A stretch of 64,000 nucleotides of DNA from Luteimonas sp. BLCC-B24 (GCF_028550595.1 NZ_JAQQGN010000001.1:124001-188000); one strand, 5' to 3'. Shown: positions 26,978-38,163, counted from the stretch's first letter. The notes: generated by a model not told the origin, from the letters alone. Translations and numbers: made by a program.

Positions 26978-29080
26978 ATGACTGCAGCGCCAGCCCCGCC
27001 CGCTCCATTCCGGCCGGACCGGACGCAGGTCGAACGGCTCTACGGCACGCTGTGGGAGACCACGACCGACGCCGTGCTCATCCTCGACACGGACAGCGTC
27101 ATCGTGGCCGCCAACCCCGCGTCCGATGCCGTGCTGGGCTATCGGCCCGAGGCGCTGGTGGGGCGCAACCTCGACGTCCTGCAGCATGCGCATCACCGCG
27201 AAGCGCACCGCGCGGGCATGCGCCGGTATCTGGACAGCGGCGTGCGCACGCTCGACTGGCGCGCCACCGAGACCGTGGCCGTGCGCGCCGACGGCAGCGA
27301 CGTGCCCGTGGACATCGCCTTCGCCGATATCGAAATCGAAGGCAAGCGACTGTTCGTGGGGTTCTTCCGCGACATCAGCGCGCGCAAGCAGGCCGAGCAG
27401 GCGCTGTCGGACGAGCGCGAACGCGCACACACCACGCTGCGCTCGATCGCCGACGGCGTGGTGACCGTCGACCCGGGCGGCGTGGTCACCTTCATCAACG
27501 CCGCCGCCGAGCAGCTCACGGGCTGGTCGAGCGCCGAGGCCGTGGGCCGGAACTGCAGCCAGGTCCTGCACCTGGCGCAAGAGGACCACACCGTGCAGGC
27601 GCTGGTCGATCAGGCCATGGCGGGCGGCGCGCCGCTGCAGCTCGGCGACCGCGCCCTGCTCGTCCGGCGCGACGGCGACGTGTTCTCGGTCGAAGGGTCG
27701 TTCGCGCCCCTTCTCGACCGTGATGCCCGGGCGGCGGGCGTGGTGATCGCGTTCCGGGATGTCTCGCCGGCGCGGCGCATGGCGGCGCAGCTCCGTCATC
27801 AGGCGCGTCACGACCATCTGACCGGGCTGGTCAACCGGGTCGAGTTCGACCGGCGCCTGCACGCCGCCCTGCGCAGTGCCGGCGCAAGCCGCATGCCGCA
27901 CGCGCTGCTGTATCTGGATCTCGACCAGTTCAAGATCGTCAACGACACCTGCGGCCACACGGCCGGCGATGAGCTGCTGCGCCAGCTCTCGGCGGTGCTG
28001 CGGACCGTACTGGGTCCGCGCGACGTGCTCGCACGTCTGGGGGGCGACGAATTCGGCGTACTGCTGGAAGACAGCGCCCCGGCGACGTCCCGCGCCACGG
28101 CCGACGCCCTGCGTCGTGCGGCGGCCGATCTGCGTTTCGGATGGCAGGGCACGCGCTTCCCGGTGAGCGTCAGCATCGGCCAGGTGGATTTCGACGACGC
28201 CAGCATGACCCCGATCGAACTGCTCGGCGCCGCCGACGCGGCGTGTTACGTGGCCAAGGAGCAGGGCCGCAACCGCATCCACGCCTACAGGCCCGACGAC
28301 GACGCCATCGCACGCCGCCACGGCGAGATGGAGTGGATCGGCCGGCTCAACCGGGCACTCGAGGACGACCGCCTGCAGCTCCACGCGCAGCCCATCCACT
28401 CGCTGCACGACGGCCGCGTGCTGCACAGCGAGGTGCTGCTGCGGCTGCGTGATGTCGACGGCCGTTGCGTGATGCCGATGGCGTTCATCCCCGCCGCGGA
28501 GCGCTATGGCCTGATGCCGACGCTCGACCGGTGGGTGATCCGCTCGGTGCTGGCGCGACTGGCCGATCCGGCGGAAGCCGCGGACCGGGTCTATGCGATC
28601 AATCTCTCCGGTGCCTCGCTCGGCGACGAGACCCTGGCGGCCTACGTGCGCGAGGCGTTCGCCGACGCCGGCGTCGATCCGGCGCGCATCTGCTTCGAGG
28701 TCACGGAGACGGCGGCGGTCGGCAACCTGGCCAAGGCCTCGGCGCTGATGGCGGAGCTCAGGTCGCTGGGCTGCGCGTTCGCGCTGGATGACTTCGGCAG
28801 CGGCATGTCGTCGTTCGCCTACCTCAAGCATCTGCCGCTCGACTATCTCAAGATCGACGGCAGTTTCGTCCGCGATCTGCTGGTCGACCCGATCGACCAG
28901 GCCATGGTCGAAGCGATCAATCACATCGGGCACGTCATGGGCCTGAAGACCATCGCCGAGTTCGCCGAGGACGCGCACATCCTGGCGCGCCTGCGCGAGA
29001 TCGGCGTCGACTACGCCCAGGGCGATGCACTGGGGCCTGCAGCGCCGCTGCACGCGAATCCGGAGCGCGCGCCCCGCTGA
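26978..29080 (+). CDS. PAS-PAS-GGDEF-EAL cyclic-di-GMP signalling protein
   Basis: 700 residues with no membrane segment. Two PAS sensor domains (about 20-140 and 145-265) precede GGDEF (about 272-430), with an intact GGDEF motif near residue 354, and EAL (about 440-690). The EAL signature reads EVL (Glu485), and the later DDFGSG, NLSG and EVTET blocks for metal binding are present. The final YAQGDALG differs from the common YAQGYAIG. The protein probably synthesises and/or degrades c-di-GMP in response to a cytoplasmic signal. It is transcribed divergently from fumA across 132 bp. Confidence 0.92.
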   Translation: MTAAPAPPAPFRPDRTQVERLYGTLWETTTDAVLILDTDSVIVAANPASDAVLGYRPEALVGRNLDVLQHAHHREAHRAGMRRYLDSGVRTLDWRATETVAVRADGSDVPVDIAFADIEIEGKRLFVGFFRDISARKQAEQALSDERERAHTTLRSIADGVVTVDPGGVVTFINAAAEQLTGWSSAEAVGRNCSQVLHLAQEDHTVQALVDQAMAGGAPLQLGDRALLVRRDGDVFSVEGSFAPLLDRDARAAGVVIAFRDVSPARRMAAQLRHQARHDHLTGLVNRVEFDRRLHAALRSAGASRMPHALLYLDLDQFKIVNDTCGHTAGDELLRQLSAVLRTVLGPRDVLARLGGDEFGVLLEDSAPATSRATADALRRAAADLRFGWQGTRFPVSVSIGQVDFDDASMTPIELLGAADAACYVAKEQGRNRIHAYRPDDDAIARRHGEMEWIGRLNRALEDDRLQLHAQPIHSLHDGRVLHSEVLLRLRDVDGRCVMPMAFIPAAERYGLMPTLDRWVIRSVLARLADPAEAADRVYAINLSGASLGDETLAAYVREAFADAGVDPARICFEVTETAAVGNLAKASALMAELRSLGCAFALDDFGSGMSSFAYLKHLPLDYLKIDGSFVRDLLVDPIDQAMVEAINHIGHVMGLKTIAEFAEDAHILARLREIGVDYAQGDALGPAAPLHANPERAPR

Positions 29081-29117
29081 AGCGGCGCCGGGCCTCCGTC
29101 CGGCGCACACTGTCGGC

Positions 29118-29762
29118 ATGGACACGCTCGTACTCGCACTGGACCTGATCGGCACCTTCGTCTTCGCGCTGAGCGGCGCCGTGCTCGGCGTACGCAGGCG
29201 GCTCGATCTGTTCGGCATTCTGGTGGTCGCCTTCGCCGCCGCCACCGCAGGCGGGATGACGCGTGATGTGCTGATCGGGGCGACGCCGGTGGCCGCGCTG
29301 GGCGACTGGCGCTATCCGGCGGTCACACTGGCCGCCGGCCTGATGACGTTCGGTTGGGCACCGCTGATCGAGCGCCTGCAACACCCCGTGCGCCTGTTCG
29401 ATGCGATGGGCCTGGCCCTGTTCGCCGTCGTGGGCGCCCAGAAGGCGCTGGATTTCGGCGTTCCGCCGCCGATGGCGGCCGGTCTGGGCATGCTGACCGG
29501 CATCGGCGGCGGGATCGTCCGCGACGTGCTGCTGGCCCAGGTCCCGCTGGTGCTGCGCGCCGATCTGTACGCCGTGGCGGCGTTGGCGGGCGCCGCCGTG
29601 GTCGCGTTCGGGCACTGGCTGCACTGGCCTCCGGCTCCGTGTGCGATTGCCGGCGCACTGCTCTGCTTCGGTCTGCGGATCATGGCGCTGCGCTTCGGCT
29701 GGCACCTGCCGGTCGCCCTGCAGTCCGGTGGCAGCGGCGCGCCGCCCGATGCGCCGCGCTGA
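29118..29762 (+). CDS. TRIC-family (UPF0126) cation channel protein
   Basis: 214 residues with seven hydrophobic helices arranged as two repeats of three plus one. The repeat cores are ATAGGMTRDVLIG and GIGGGIVRDVLLA, the Gly-Gly and Arg-Asp-Val signature of bacterial TRIC channels (formerly UPF0126), which form trimeric cation (K+) channels in the inner membrane. ATG 29118 starts directly at the first helix. CACACT stands 6 nt upstream, a weak -10 match. It follows the c-di-GMP gene by 37 bp. Confidence 0.9.
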   Translation: MDTLVLALDLIGTFVFALSGAVLGVRRRLDLFGILVVAFAAATAGGMTRDVLIGATPVAALGDWRYPAVTLAAGLMTFGWAPLIERLQHPVRLFDAMGLALFAVVGAQKALDFGVPPPMAAGLGMLTGIGGGIVRDVLLAQVPLVLRADLYAVAALAGAAVVAFGHWLHWPPAPCAIAGALLCFGLRIMALRFGWHLPVALQSGGSGAPPDAPR

Positions 29763-29791
29763 GCATCCCGGCCGAACGCCACCCACGCGCC

Positions 29792-29797
29792 TACGAT
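29792..29797 (+). promoter_or_regulatory. -10 box 7 nt ahead of the ABC exporter gene
   Basis: TACGAT ends 7 nt before the ATG at 29805. A transcript from here would be leaderless. There is no ribosome-binding site and no convincing -35. Confidence 0.4.
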
Positions 29798-29804
29798 AGC
29801 GCCC

Positions 29805-31685
29805 ATGCCGACACCCGCCCCCGCGCGCACCGCGCCGAACGCACACCGTCCCAGCCTGCGCGAACGCTTCGATGCGATGCGCAACCTGCGTCCGTTCCTG
29901 AAGCTGATCTGGCAGACCAGCCCCGGCCTCACCCTCACCAGCCTGGGCCTGCGCCTGATCCGTGCCTTCCTGCCGGTGGTGATGCTCTACATCGGCAAGC
30001 TGATCATCGACGAGGCGATCCGCCTGGTCGGCGCCGGCGTCGCGTTCGACGATCTCGCCGGCGCATGGGCCAGCGGCGCGCTGGATCACCTGGCGTGGCT
30101 GCTGGCCCTGGAGTTCGCTCTGGCGATCGGCTCCGACCTGCTCGGCCGGCTGGTCAGCTACGCCGACAACCTGCTCTCGGAGTTGTTCACCAACGCCACC
30201 AGCGTGCGCCTGATGGAGCACGCCGCGACCCTCGATCTGGAGGACTTCGAAGATCCGGAGCTGCAGGACAAGCTCGACCGCGCGCGCCGGCAGACCATGA
30301 GCCGCATGAACCTGATGGGCCAGCTGTTCGGCCAGGTCCAGGACGCGATCACGGTGGTGAGCTTCGCGGTCGGCCTGATGGTCTACGCCCCGTGGTTGAT
30401 CGTGCTGCTGGCGATCGCGCTGGTGCCGGCCTTCATCGGCGAGTCGCACTTCAATGCGCTGGGCTATTCCTTGAACTTCCAGTGGACCCCCGAGCGGCGC
30501 CAGCTCGAATACGTGCGCCAGACCGGCGCGAGTCTGGAGACCGCGAAAGAGGTCAAGATCTTCGGCCTGCACCGGTTCCTGATCGACCGCTATCGCAGCC
30601 TCGCCGACGGCTTCTTCCGCGCCAACCGCGCGCTCGCGCGCCGGCGTGCGGTCTGGGGCACGTTGCTGGCCGCGCTCGGCACCCTGGGCTACTACGTCGC
30701 CTATGCCTACATCGCCTGGCGCACGGTGCGCGGCGACTTCACGATCGGTGACCTGACCTTCCTCGCCGGCAGCTTCCGGCGCCTGCGCCAGTTGCTGGAA
30801 AGCCTGCTGATCGGGTTCTCGCAGGTCGCCGGCCAGGCGCTGTATCTGGACGACCTGTTCTCGTTCTTCGCGATCGAGCCGGAAATCGTCTCCCCCGCCG
30901 ATCCGGCGCCGTTCCCGCAGCCGATCCGCGAGGGCTTCGTGTTCGAGAACGTGGGCTTCCGCTACCCCGGCGCGGAACGCTGGGCGGTGCGGCATCTCGA
31001 TTTCACCCTGCGCGCCGGCGAGGTGCTGGCGCTGGTGGGCGAGAACGGCGCGGGCAAGACCACTCTGGTCAAGCTGCTGGCGCGGCTCTACGACCCCGAC
31101 GAAGGCCGCATCCTGCTCGACGGCCGCGACCTGCGCGAGTACGACCTCGATGCACTGCGCGCGAACACCGGCGTGATCTTCCAGGACTTCGTGCGCTACC
31201 ACCTCACCGCCGGCGAGAACATCGGGGTGGGGCGCATCGAGGCGATGGACGACGATGCGCGCATCCGCGACGCCGCGCGCCGCTCGATGGCCGACGACCT
31301 CATCGCCACCCTGCCCGGCGGTTACGACCAGCTGATCGGCCGCCGCTTCAAGACCGGCGTCGACCTGTCGGGCGGGCAGTGGCAGAAGATCGCGATCGCC
31401 CGGGCTTACATGCGCGAGGCCCAGGTGGTGATTCTCGACGAGCCCACCGCCGCGCTCGACGCGCGCAGCGAGTTCGAAGTCTTCCGCCGCTTCAAGGAAC
31501 TGTCGGAAGGCCGCACGGCCGTGCTGATCTCGCACCGCTTCTCCAGCGTGCGCATGGCCGACCGCATTCTCGTGCTGGAGCAGGGCCGGATCGAAGCCAG
31601 CGGCACGCATGCCGAACTGATGGCCCAGCGTGGGCGTTATGCCGAACTGTTCGAGCTGCAGGCGGCGGGATATCGGGATCCCTGA
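29805..31685 (+). CDS. ABC transporter, fused permease and ATPase
   Basis: 626 residues in the exporter half-transporter layout: N-terminal polar segment, six helices (about 35-345), then the nucleotide-binding domain. Walker A GENGAGKTT is at about 412-420, the signature LSGGQWQK at about 521, and Walker B VVILDEPTAALD follows. It should homodimerise in the inner membrane. The signature reads SGGQWQ rather than SGGQRQ, as in some peptide and lipid exporters. The cargo is unknown. It is followed by the ~1 kb repeat region. Confidence 0.9.
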   Translation: MPTPAPARTAPNAHRPSLRERFDAMRNLRPFLKLIWQTSPGLTLTSLGLRLIRAFLPVVMLYIGKLIIDEAIRLVGAGVAFDDLAGAWASGALDHLAWLLALEFALAIGSDLLGRLVSYADNLLSELFTNATSVRLMEHAATLDLEDFEDPELQDKLDRARRQTMSRMNLMGQLFGQVQDAITVVSFAVGLMVYAPWLIVLLAIALVPAFIGESHFNALGYSLNFQWTPERRQLEYVRQTGASLETAKEVKIFGLHRFLIDRYRSLADGFFRANRALARRRAVWGTLLAALGTLGYYVAYAYIAWRTVRGDFTIGDLTFLAGSFRRLRQLLESLLIGFSQVAGQALYLDDLFSFFAIEPEIVSPADPAPFPQPIREGFVFENVGFRYPGAERWAVRHLDFTLRAGEVLALVGENGAGKTTLVKLLARLYDPDEGRILLDGRDLREYDLDALRANTGVIFQDFVRYHLTAGENIGVGRIEAMDDDARIRDAARRSMADDLIATLPGGYDQLIGRRFKTGVDLSGGQWQKIAIARAYMREAQVVILDEPTAALDARSEFEVFRRFKELSEGRTAVLISHRFSSVRMADRILVLEQGRIEASGTHAELMAQRGRYAELFELQAAGYRDP

Positions 31686-32668
31686 GGCCGGGTGCGCGGT
31701 GGGCTGGCTGCACCCACCGGGCATGGCATCGGCTTAGGCCCTCGCCTTGGCCTTGGCTTTGGCTTTAGCTCTGGCTTCGGCTCTGGCTTTAGCTTTGGCC
31801 TTGGCCATGGCCTTGGCTTTCAGCCTTTGATTTCGAGCCGTTGAGCGAGCCGAGCACCGGAGCCTGGCGCGGCCGTAGAGGCGCCCATGTCTGAGCGAAG
31901 CGAGTTTGGGCGCCGTGCCGCGTCAGGCGAGGAGCACAGGGGACCGATGCGGCTTCATCGCATCGGCGAGTGTCCGGCGATGGCGGTTTGACTCGCGCCT
32001 CCGGCACTCGCCCTGCGGGCCGGCTTCGCCGTTCGCCAGCGCATCGGCGCTGTCGTGCTCACTTTTGACAAGACAAAAGTAAGCCGCGCGAACAGCGCGG
32101 AAGCTCTGTTCTTCGCGAATCAATTGAAACCGAGCGAGAGCGGCGAACGGCGGGAAGCAGAGCAAGTGCACAGCTTTCGCCCGCTGCGCGTGCGAGTTCC
32201 TTTTTGAAGGACCAAAAAGGAACCAAAACGTCCCTTCGCCGGACGCGATCCGCCGCGATACGGCCGCGGCGGGTCCCTGCGCTTCTCGGTCGACGGGGCA
32301 CATTGTCACCTTCACAGTGACGCAGCCCAAACTCGCTGCGCTCAGACATGGGCTGCTCGTAGGCCCCGCCGCCCTGCGATGCTCGGCTCGCTTTACCGCT
32401 CGAACATCAGACGCAAAAGCAAAAGCAAAAGCGGAGCGAGAGCAAAGCCAGAGCCGAAGCTGGAGCCGGAACCGTCACATTGCCGGGGGCCCAGCTGTGG
32501 ATCTCCCCAACATCTCAATTACGTGCGCGAATGCAGCATTTCGGGCTTTCCAGCGCTTCAAACGAAAGGCGCCGGATTTCCGCCCTCGCGGGAATGACGG
32601 GCATAAAAACTGTGCGCAGAACGTCCTTGGAGCCGGACTCGAACGACGGTGGTGCCTGCGCGCTCCGC
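31686..32668. other. gene-free interval holding a composite repeat
   Basis: 983 bp between the ABC gene and selO. I find no protein-like frame; short frames beginning MSERSEFG are part of the inverted repeat. The composite repeat is listed separately at 31731-32472. After it (32494-32640) lies AT-richer sequence, including GGATTTCCGCCCTCGCGGGA followed by ATGACGG, which looks like a short REP-type unit. Base composition is visibly lower in GC than the neighbouring genes around 32055-32230. Confidence 0.7.
31731..32472. repeat. composite inverted-repeat element with internal hairpin chain
   Basis: Left end (about 31731-31822): hexanucleotide array of GGCTTT/GGCCTT units. Right end (about 32411-32472): GCAAAA and related units, its inverted counterpart. 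Inside them 31841-31925 and 32312-32396 form an imperfect inverted repeat of about 80 bp; the core CCCATGTCTGAGCG-AGCGAGTTTGGGC is almost identical in both arms. The centre holds hairpins at 31944-31966, 32037-32052, 32061-32080, 32084-32100, 32196-32223 (11-bp perfect stem), 32250-32272 and 32305-32321. No transposase gene or target duplication is seen. Confidence 0.8.
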
Positions 32669-34270
32669 TCAGGAGCTGCACGACAACATCGAACATCCCG
32701 CCTTGGTCCGCGCCCACTCGGGCCGACGCGCCGCGAAGCGCTCCAGTCCGGGCTGATCGTCATACGGACGCCGCAAGACCTCCAGCAGTTCGCCGATCGG
32801 CGCCACGTCGCCCCGCGTCGCCGCATCGATCACCTGCTGGGCCAGGTAGTTGCGCGGCACGTAGCGCGGATTGACGGCCCGCATGCGCTGCCGACGCAGC
32901 TCGGCCGGTTCACCGCCCGCCTCGATCCGGGCGACGTAGGCCTGCAGCCAGGCCTCGAACTCGGCCGCCAGCGCGTCGCGCTTGTCCGCATCGTAGAAGG
33001 CATCGGCGACGACATCGAGCGACGGCGCCCGGGTGTCGAGATCGGCGAGTCCGCGAAAGAACAGCGTCATGTCGACCTCGCCGGCCTGCAGCACCCCGTG
33101 CAGCCGCTGCATCAGCCCGACATCCGCATCGCCCGCCTCCGCCAGACCCAGCTTGGCGGCGATGTTGCGGCGGTCCAGCGCGGCATAGGTCGACGCGTAG
33201 GTATCCAGGCCCGCCTGCAACGGTGCGACGTCCGCGAACAATGGCGACAGGGCCTGCGCGAGCCGGCCCAGGTTCCAGTGCGCGATGCGCGGCTGCCAGC
33301 CGAAGCGGTAACGCCGCCCCTGCGCGTCGGTGGTATTCGGTGTCCAGTCGGGGTCGAAATCGTCGACCCAGCCGTAGGGGCCGTAATCGATGGTCAACCC
33401 GAGAATCGACATGTTGTCGGTGTTCATCACGCCGTGCACGAAACCCACGCGCATCCACCCGGCCACCATCACCGCGGTGCGTGTGCACACCTCGGCAAAC
33501 CAGTCGGCGTACAGCGATTCGCCCTCGCCCGAGAGATGCGGGAAATCGCGGGCGATCGTGAAGTCGACGAGCCGGCGCAGCAGTGCGACGTCGCCGCGCG
33601 CGTACGGCAGTTCGAAATGGCCGAAACGGATGAACGACGGGGCGACGCGGCAGACGATCGCACCGGGCTCGGCGGCTGCGCGACCGTCGTAGAACATGTC
33701 GCGCACCACCGCATCCCCGGTGGCCACCAGCGACAGCGCACGCGTGGTCGGGATGCCCAGATGGTGCATGGCCTCGCTGCACAGGAACTCGCGGATCGAC
33801 GAGCGCAGGACCGCGCGTCCGTCGGCGGTGCGCGAATACGGTGTGGGGCCGGCGCCCTTGAGCTGCAGCTCCCAGCGCTGGCCGGACGCATCGGTCCCCT
33901 CGCCCAGGGTGATTGCACGGCCGTCCCCCAGCTGGCCGGCCCAGTGGCCGAACTGGTGGCCGCCGTAGTTCGACGCATACGGCATCAGCCCCGGCATCAG
34001 CGCGTTGCCGCCGAATACCTCCGCGAACGCGGGGGACAGGATCGTCGCCTCGTCGAACCCCAGCGCGGCGGCCATCTCCGCCGAATGCGCGATCAGCCGC
34101 GGTGCGGCGACCGGCGTGGGCAGCACGGGCGACCACACCGCGCCTTCGACCTGGCGCCGCCGCGGGCCGGTTTCCGGATCAGCGGGCAGGCGGCGCACCA
34201 GGCGATTGTCGAATCGCAGCGCGTGCTCGAGCGCGACCTCGGGCAGGCGCATGTCGGGGCCGGCGCTCAT
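32669..34270 (-). CDS. selO: protein adenylyltransferase SelO
   Basis: 533 residues of the pseudokinase-fold SelO (YdiU) family, which transfers AMP from ATP to Ser/Thr/Tyr of other proteins in redox regulation. [43 protein letters not shown] (catalytic loop and metal Asn/Asp) and [13 protein letters not shown] are all intact. The C-terminus GCSMLSCSS carries Cys where other SelO proteins have selenocysteine. The first ~18 residues ([17 protein letters not shown]) are not typical of the family. The ATG overlaps the GST stop (ATGA). Confidence 0.95.
   Translation of the reverse strand: MSAGPDMRLPEVALEHALRFDNRLVRRLPADPETGPRRRQVEGAVWSPVLPTPVAAPRLIAHSAEMAAALGFDEATILSPAFAEVFGGNALMPGLMPYASNYGGHQFGHWAGQLGDGRAITLGEGTDASGQRWELQLKGAGPTPYSRTADGRAVLRSSIREFLCSEAMHHLGIPTTRALSLVATGDAVVRDMFYDGRAAAEPGAIVCRVAPSFIRFGHFELPYARGDVALLRRLVDFTIARDFPHLSGEGESLYADWFAEVCTRTAVMVAGWMRVGFVHGVMNTDNMSILGLTIDYGPYGWVDDFDPDWTPNTTDAQGRRYRFGWQPRIAHWNLGRLAQALSPLFADVAPLQAGLDTYASTYAALDRRNIAAKLGLAEAGDADVGLMQRLHGVLQAGEVDMTLFFRGLADLDTRAPSLDVVADAFYDADKRDALAAEFEAWLQAYVARIEAGGEPAELRRQRMRAVNPRYVPRNYLAQQVIDAATRGDVAPIGELLEVLRRPYDDQPGLERFAARRPEWARTKAGCSMLSCSS
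34234..34262 (-). repeat. 29-bp sequence shared by selO 5' end and the 38164-38385 gene 3' end
   Basis: Encodes [11 protein letters not shown] near the SelO N-terminus. The same 29 bases, with four differences, recur at 38189-38217, where they encode GPDIRLPEVAL near the C-terminus of an unrelated membrane protein. Both are in the same strand and frame. Confidence 0.7.
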
Positions 34271-34941
34271 GTCGCCAGCGCGTAGGGGCCGCCGGTCGCC
34301 AGCGCCCGCTGGTACGCAGGCCGCGCGTGGATGCGCTCGACGAAGGCGCGGATGTGCGGGCCGGCATGGTCCGCGGCGCGCGCCACGGCGGCTTCCAGCG
34401 GAAAGCTCATCTGGATGTCGGCCGCGGTGAACCGGTCGCCGGCGAACCACATGCGCGCGGCCAGCTCGCCCTCCACATACGAAAGGTGCGTGGCCAGCTG
34501 CGGGCCGACGAACGTCCTCATCGCCTTGTCGGCGATGCCGCGCGCCACCGGTCGTACGAAGAACGGCATCGGCGCGGTGCGGATGCGCGAGAAGACCAGC
34601 GACAACAGCATCGGCGGCATCGCCGAGCCTTCGGCGTAGTGCAGGAACTGCCGGTAGCGCTGCTGTGCGTCCGCATTGCCCGGCACCGGGGACAGCCGGT
34701 GTTCGGGATCGAAGCGCTCGATCAGCGCTTCGATGATCGCGCCCGACTCCACCAGCACCCGGCCGTCCAGCTCCACCACCGGCGACTTGCCCAGGGGATG
34801 CAGACGCTTGAGTTCGGGCGGGGCGAGCATCGTCCTTGGGTCGCGCGCATAGCGCACCACCTCGTAGGGCTGGCCAAGCTCCTCCAGCAGCCACAGCACG
34901 CGTTGCGAGCGCGAGTTGTTCAAATGGTGCACGCGAATCAT
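34267..34941 (-). CDS. glutathione S-transferase family protein
   Basis: 224 residues. The N-terminal domain [29 protein letters not shown] and the block [19 protein letters not shown] give a Ser-type GST (NNSRSQR); the C-terminal domain is helical with [16 protein letters not shown], the N-capping box of GSTs. Glutathione transfer or peroxidase activity is expected in the cytoplasm. ATG 34941 is preceded by CGGAGATCGGC. It overlaps selO by 4 bp, and both relate to thiol/redox physiology, which makes the pairing notable. Confidence 0.9.
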   Translation of the reverse strand: MIRVHHLNNSRSQRVLWLLEELGQPYEVVRYARDPRTMLAPPELKRLHPLGKSPVVELDGRVLVESGAIIEALIERFDPEHRLSPVPGNADAQQRYRQFLHYAEGSAMPPMLLSLVFSRIRTAPMPFFVRPVARGIADKAMRTFVGPQLATHLSYVEGELAARMWFAGDRFTAADIQMSFPLEAAVARAADHAGPHIRAFVERIHARPAYQRALATGGPYALAT

Positions 34942-35143
34942 GCCGATCTCCGTCAGGCCCCAGGCGGGCAGACGTACATGATGGCCGACCGCCGGTGGAG
35001 GCCCAGTGCGCTGCAGACGGCAGGTGAACGCCAGCCAAGGCGCATTCAGTGACACTGCGGCTGCGGCCGCCCTCATGGCGGCAGCCCGTTACACTATGCG
35101 GTTCCCCGACCGGCACTGCGCCGGCGCTACGAGAGCCTGCACC

Positions 35144-36976
<1,833 letters not shown>

Positions 36977-37052
36977 GGCCGCGCAGCCGCGACGCCCGCG
37001 CCGTCGTGCCGGAGCGACTCCCGGATTCGCCGACGTCGCAGATGCACTGCCG

Positions 37053-37075
37053 CCACCTGCCGGATCCGCAGGTGG
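37053..37075 (+). terminator. hairpin downstream of deaD
   Basis: Perfect 8-bp stem with a 7-nt loop, 76 nt past the deaD stop. No U-run follows, so intrinsic termination is doubtful; a 3' end-protecting structure is equally possible. Confidence 0.35.
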
Positions 37076-37278
37076 TGGCCGGGGCGGCGGTGCGGGCGTC
37101 GCACGTCGTACCTTGCGCCGCGCACCGGCGAACAATCGAGGTTCGACGCCGGTTTGCGGGCCATCGCCGCGGTGGCCGCCCGACTGGACGACGGGCCACC
37201 TGGTTCCGGCGTGCCGCGACCAGCGGGACGGCCGCCACGGCGGCGTCCGCGCCGGGTTTCCGGGCCGGTGTCTCCCAC

Positions 37279-37284
37279 TAGAAT
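37279..37284 (+). promoter_or_regulatory. -10 box 6 nt ahead of the amidotransferase gene
   Basis: TAGAAT, followed by CAGACG and then the ATG at 37291. A leaderless mRNA is expected; no ribosome-binding site is present. Confidence 0.45.
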
Positions 37285-37290
37285 CAGACG

Positions 37291-38046
37291 ATGCCCCGCA
37301 TCCTCGTTTTCCAGCATGTCGCCGCCGAGCCGCTGGGCACGCTCGATCCGCTGATCCGCCGCCGCGGCCATCGGATCCGCTTCGTCAATTTCGAGCGTGA
37401 GCCGCAGGCGCAGCCGAACGTGGACCGGTATCGCGGCCTGATCGTGCTCGGCGGGCCGATGAATGTCGCCGACCGGCATGCCCGCCCCCACCTGTCGGTC
37501 GAACTGCGCGCGATCGAACGCATGCTCGAACTCGGCCGTCCGGTGCTCGGCATCTGTCTGGGCGCCCAGTTGCTCGCGCATGTACTGGGCGCGCCTGTGC
37601 GCCGCATCGCGCGGCCGGAAATCGGCTGGTACCCGCTGCATGCCACCGATGCCGGCCGTCGCGACCCGGTGCTCGCACCACTCGGCGCGGCGTCGCCCGT
37701 CTTCCAGTGGCACGGCTGTCATTTCGAAGTGCCGTCGAGCGCCGTGCATCTGGCGCGCACGGCGGACTGCGAGCAGCAGGCGTTCCGCTACGGAGAAACC
37801 GCGTACGGCTTCCAGTTCCATCTCGAGATGGACCTGCCACTGATCGAGCGCTGGCTGGCGACGCCGGCCTACCGGGCGGAACTCGCCGCCTCCGGCCTGC
37901 CGCACGACGATGCGGCGATCCGCGCCGCGACGCAGCGCTACATCGCCCCGATGCAGCGCCAGGCCGATGCGGTGTTCAACCGCTTCCTCGATCTCGTCGG
38001 GCGCCCCGACCGCCGCTACGTGCTGCCGTCGCGCGAATTCGGCTGA
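37291..38046 (+). CDS. class I glutamine amidotransferase-like protein
   Basis: 251 residues of the GATase fold. The nucleophile is Cys89 in [10 protein letters not shown], and the partner His177-Glu179 is in FQFHLEM. An LGGPMNV oxyanion strand is at residue ~53. The set matches stand-alone GMP-synthase-like amidotransferases (GuaA N-terminal homologues) such as YfeJ and gamma-glutamyl hydrolase-type proteins. There is no synthetase domain, so it hydrolyses glutamine or a gamma-glutamyl compound for an unknown acceptor. It is monocistronic with its own -10 box. Confidence 0.87.
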   Translation: MPRILVFQHVAAEPLGTLDPLIRRRGHRIRFVNFEREPQAQPNVDRYRGLIVLGGPMNVADRHARPHLSVELRAIERMLELGRPVLGICLGAQLLAHVLGAPVRRIARPEIGWYPLHATDAGRRDPVLAPLGAASPVFQWHGCHFEVPSSAVHLARTADCEQQAFRYGETAYGFQFHLEMDLPLIERWLATPAYRAELAASGLPHDDAAIRAATQRYIAPMQRQADAVFNRFLDLVGRPDRRYVLPSREFG

Positions 38047-38163
38047 GGCGGTGCCCGTGCCGCGCGCCGGCGATCGTCCCGGACGCCGCGTGTCGTTTCC
38101 GGGCCGGGGCCCGAGCCGGATGCACCACGCGCGCGGCAGAGGCCTGTCGCGAGGACGGCACGC

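Larger units (their letters stand above)
36977..37290. other. gene-free interval after deaD
   Basis: 314 bp without a credible coding frame. It contains a perfect hairpin (37053-37075, stem CCACCTGC/GCAGGTGG with loop CGGATCC) that may end the deaD transcript, and the -10 box of the following gene at its right end. Nothing else is recognised. Confidence 0.5.

Noticed and set aside
25325-29245. A 1306-codon minus-strand open frame
   Set aside because: Only 25325-26845 is real (fumarase). The rest is antisense to the PAS-GGDEF-EAL gene and has a His/Arg/Gln-rich shadow composition.
32059-32349. Minus-strand frame starting MSERSEFG
   Set aside because: Its start is part of the inverted repeat arm and its body covers several hairpins. 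I treat it as repeat DNA, not a gene.
31731-32472. Insertion sequence
   Set aside because: No transposase frame, no short exact terminal repeats and no target duplication are seen.
32630-32650. tRNA-like T-arm (GTTCGAGTC on the minus strand)
   Set aside because: The flanking stems do not pair (CGTCG against CCGGC) and there is no anticodon arm or D-arm at the right distance.
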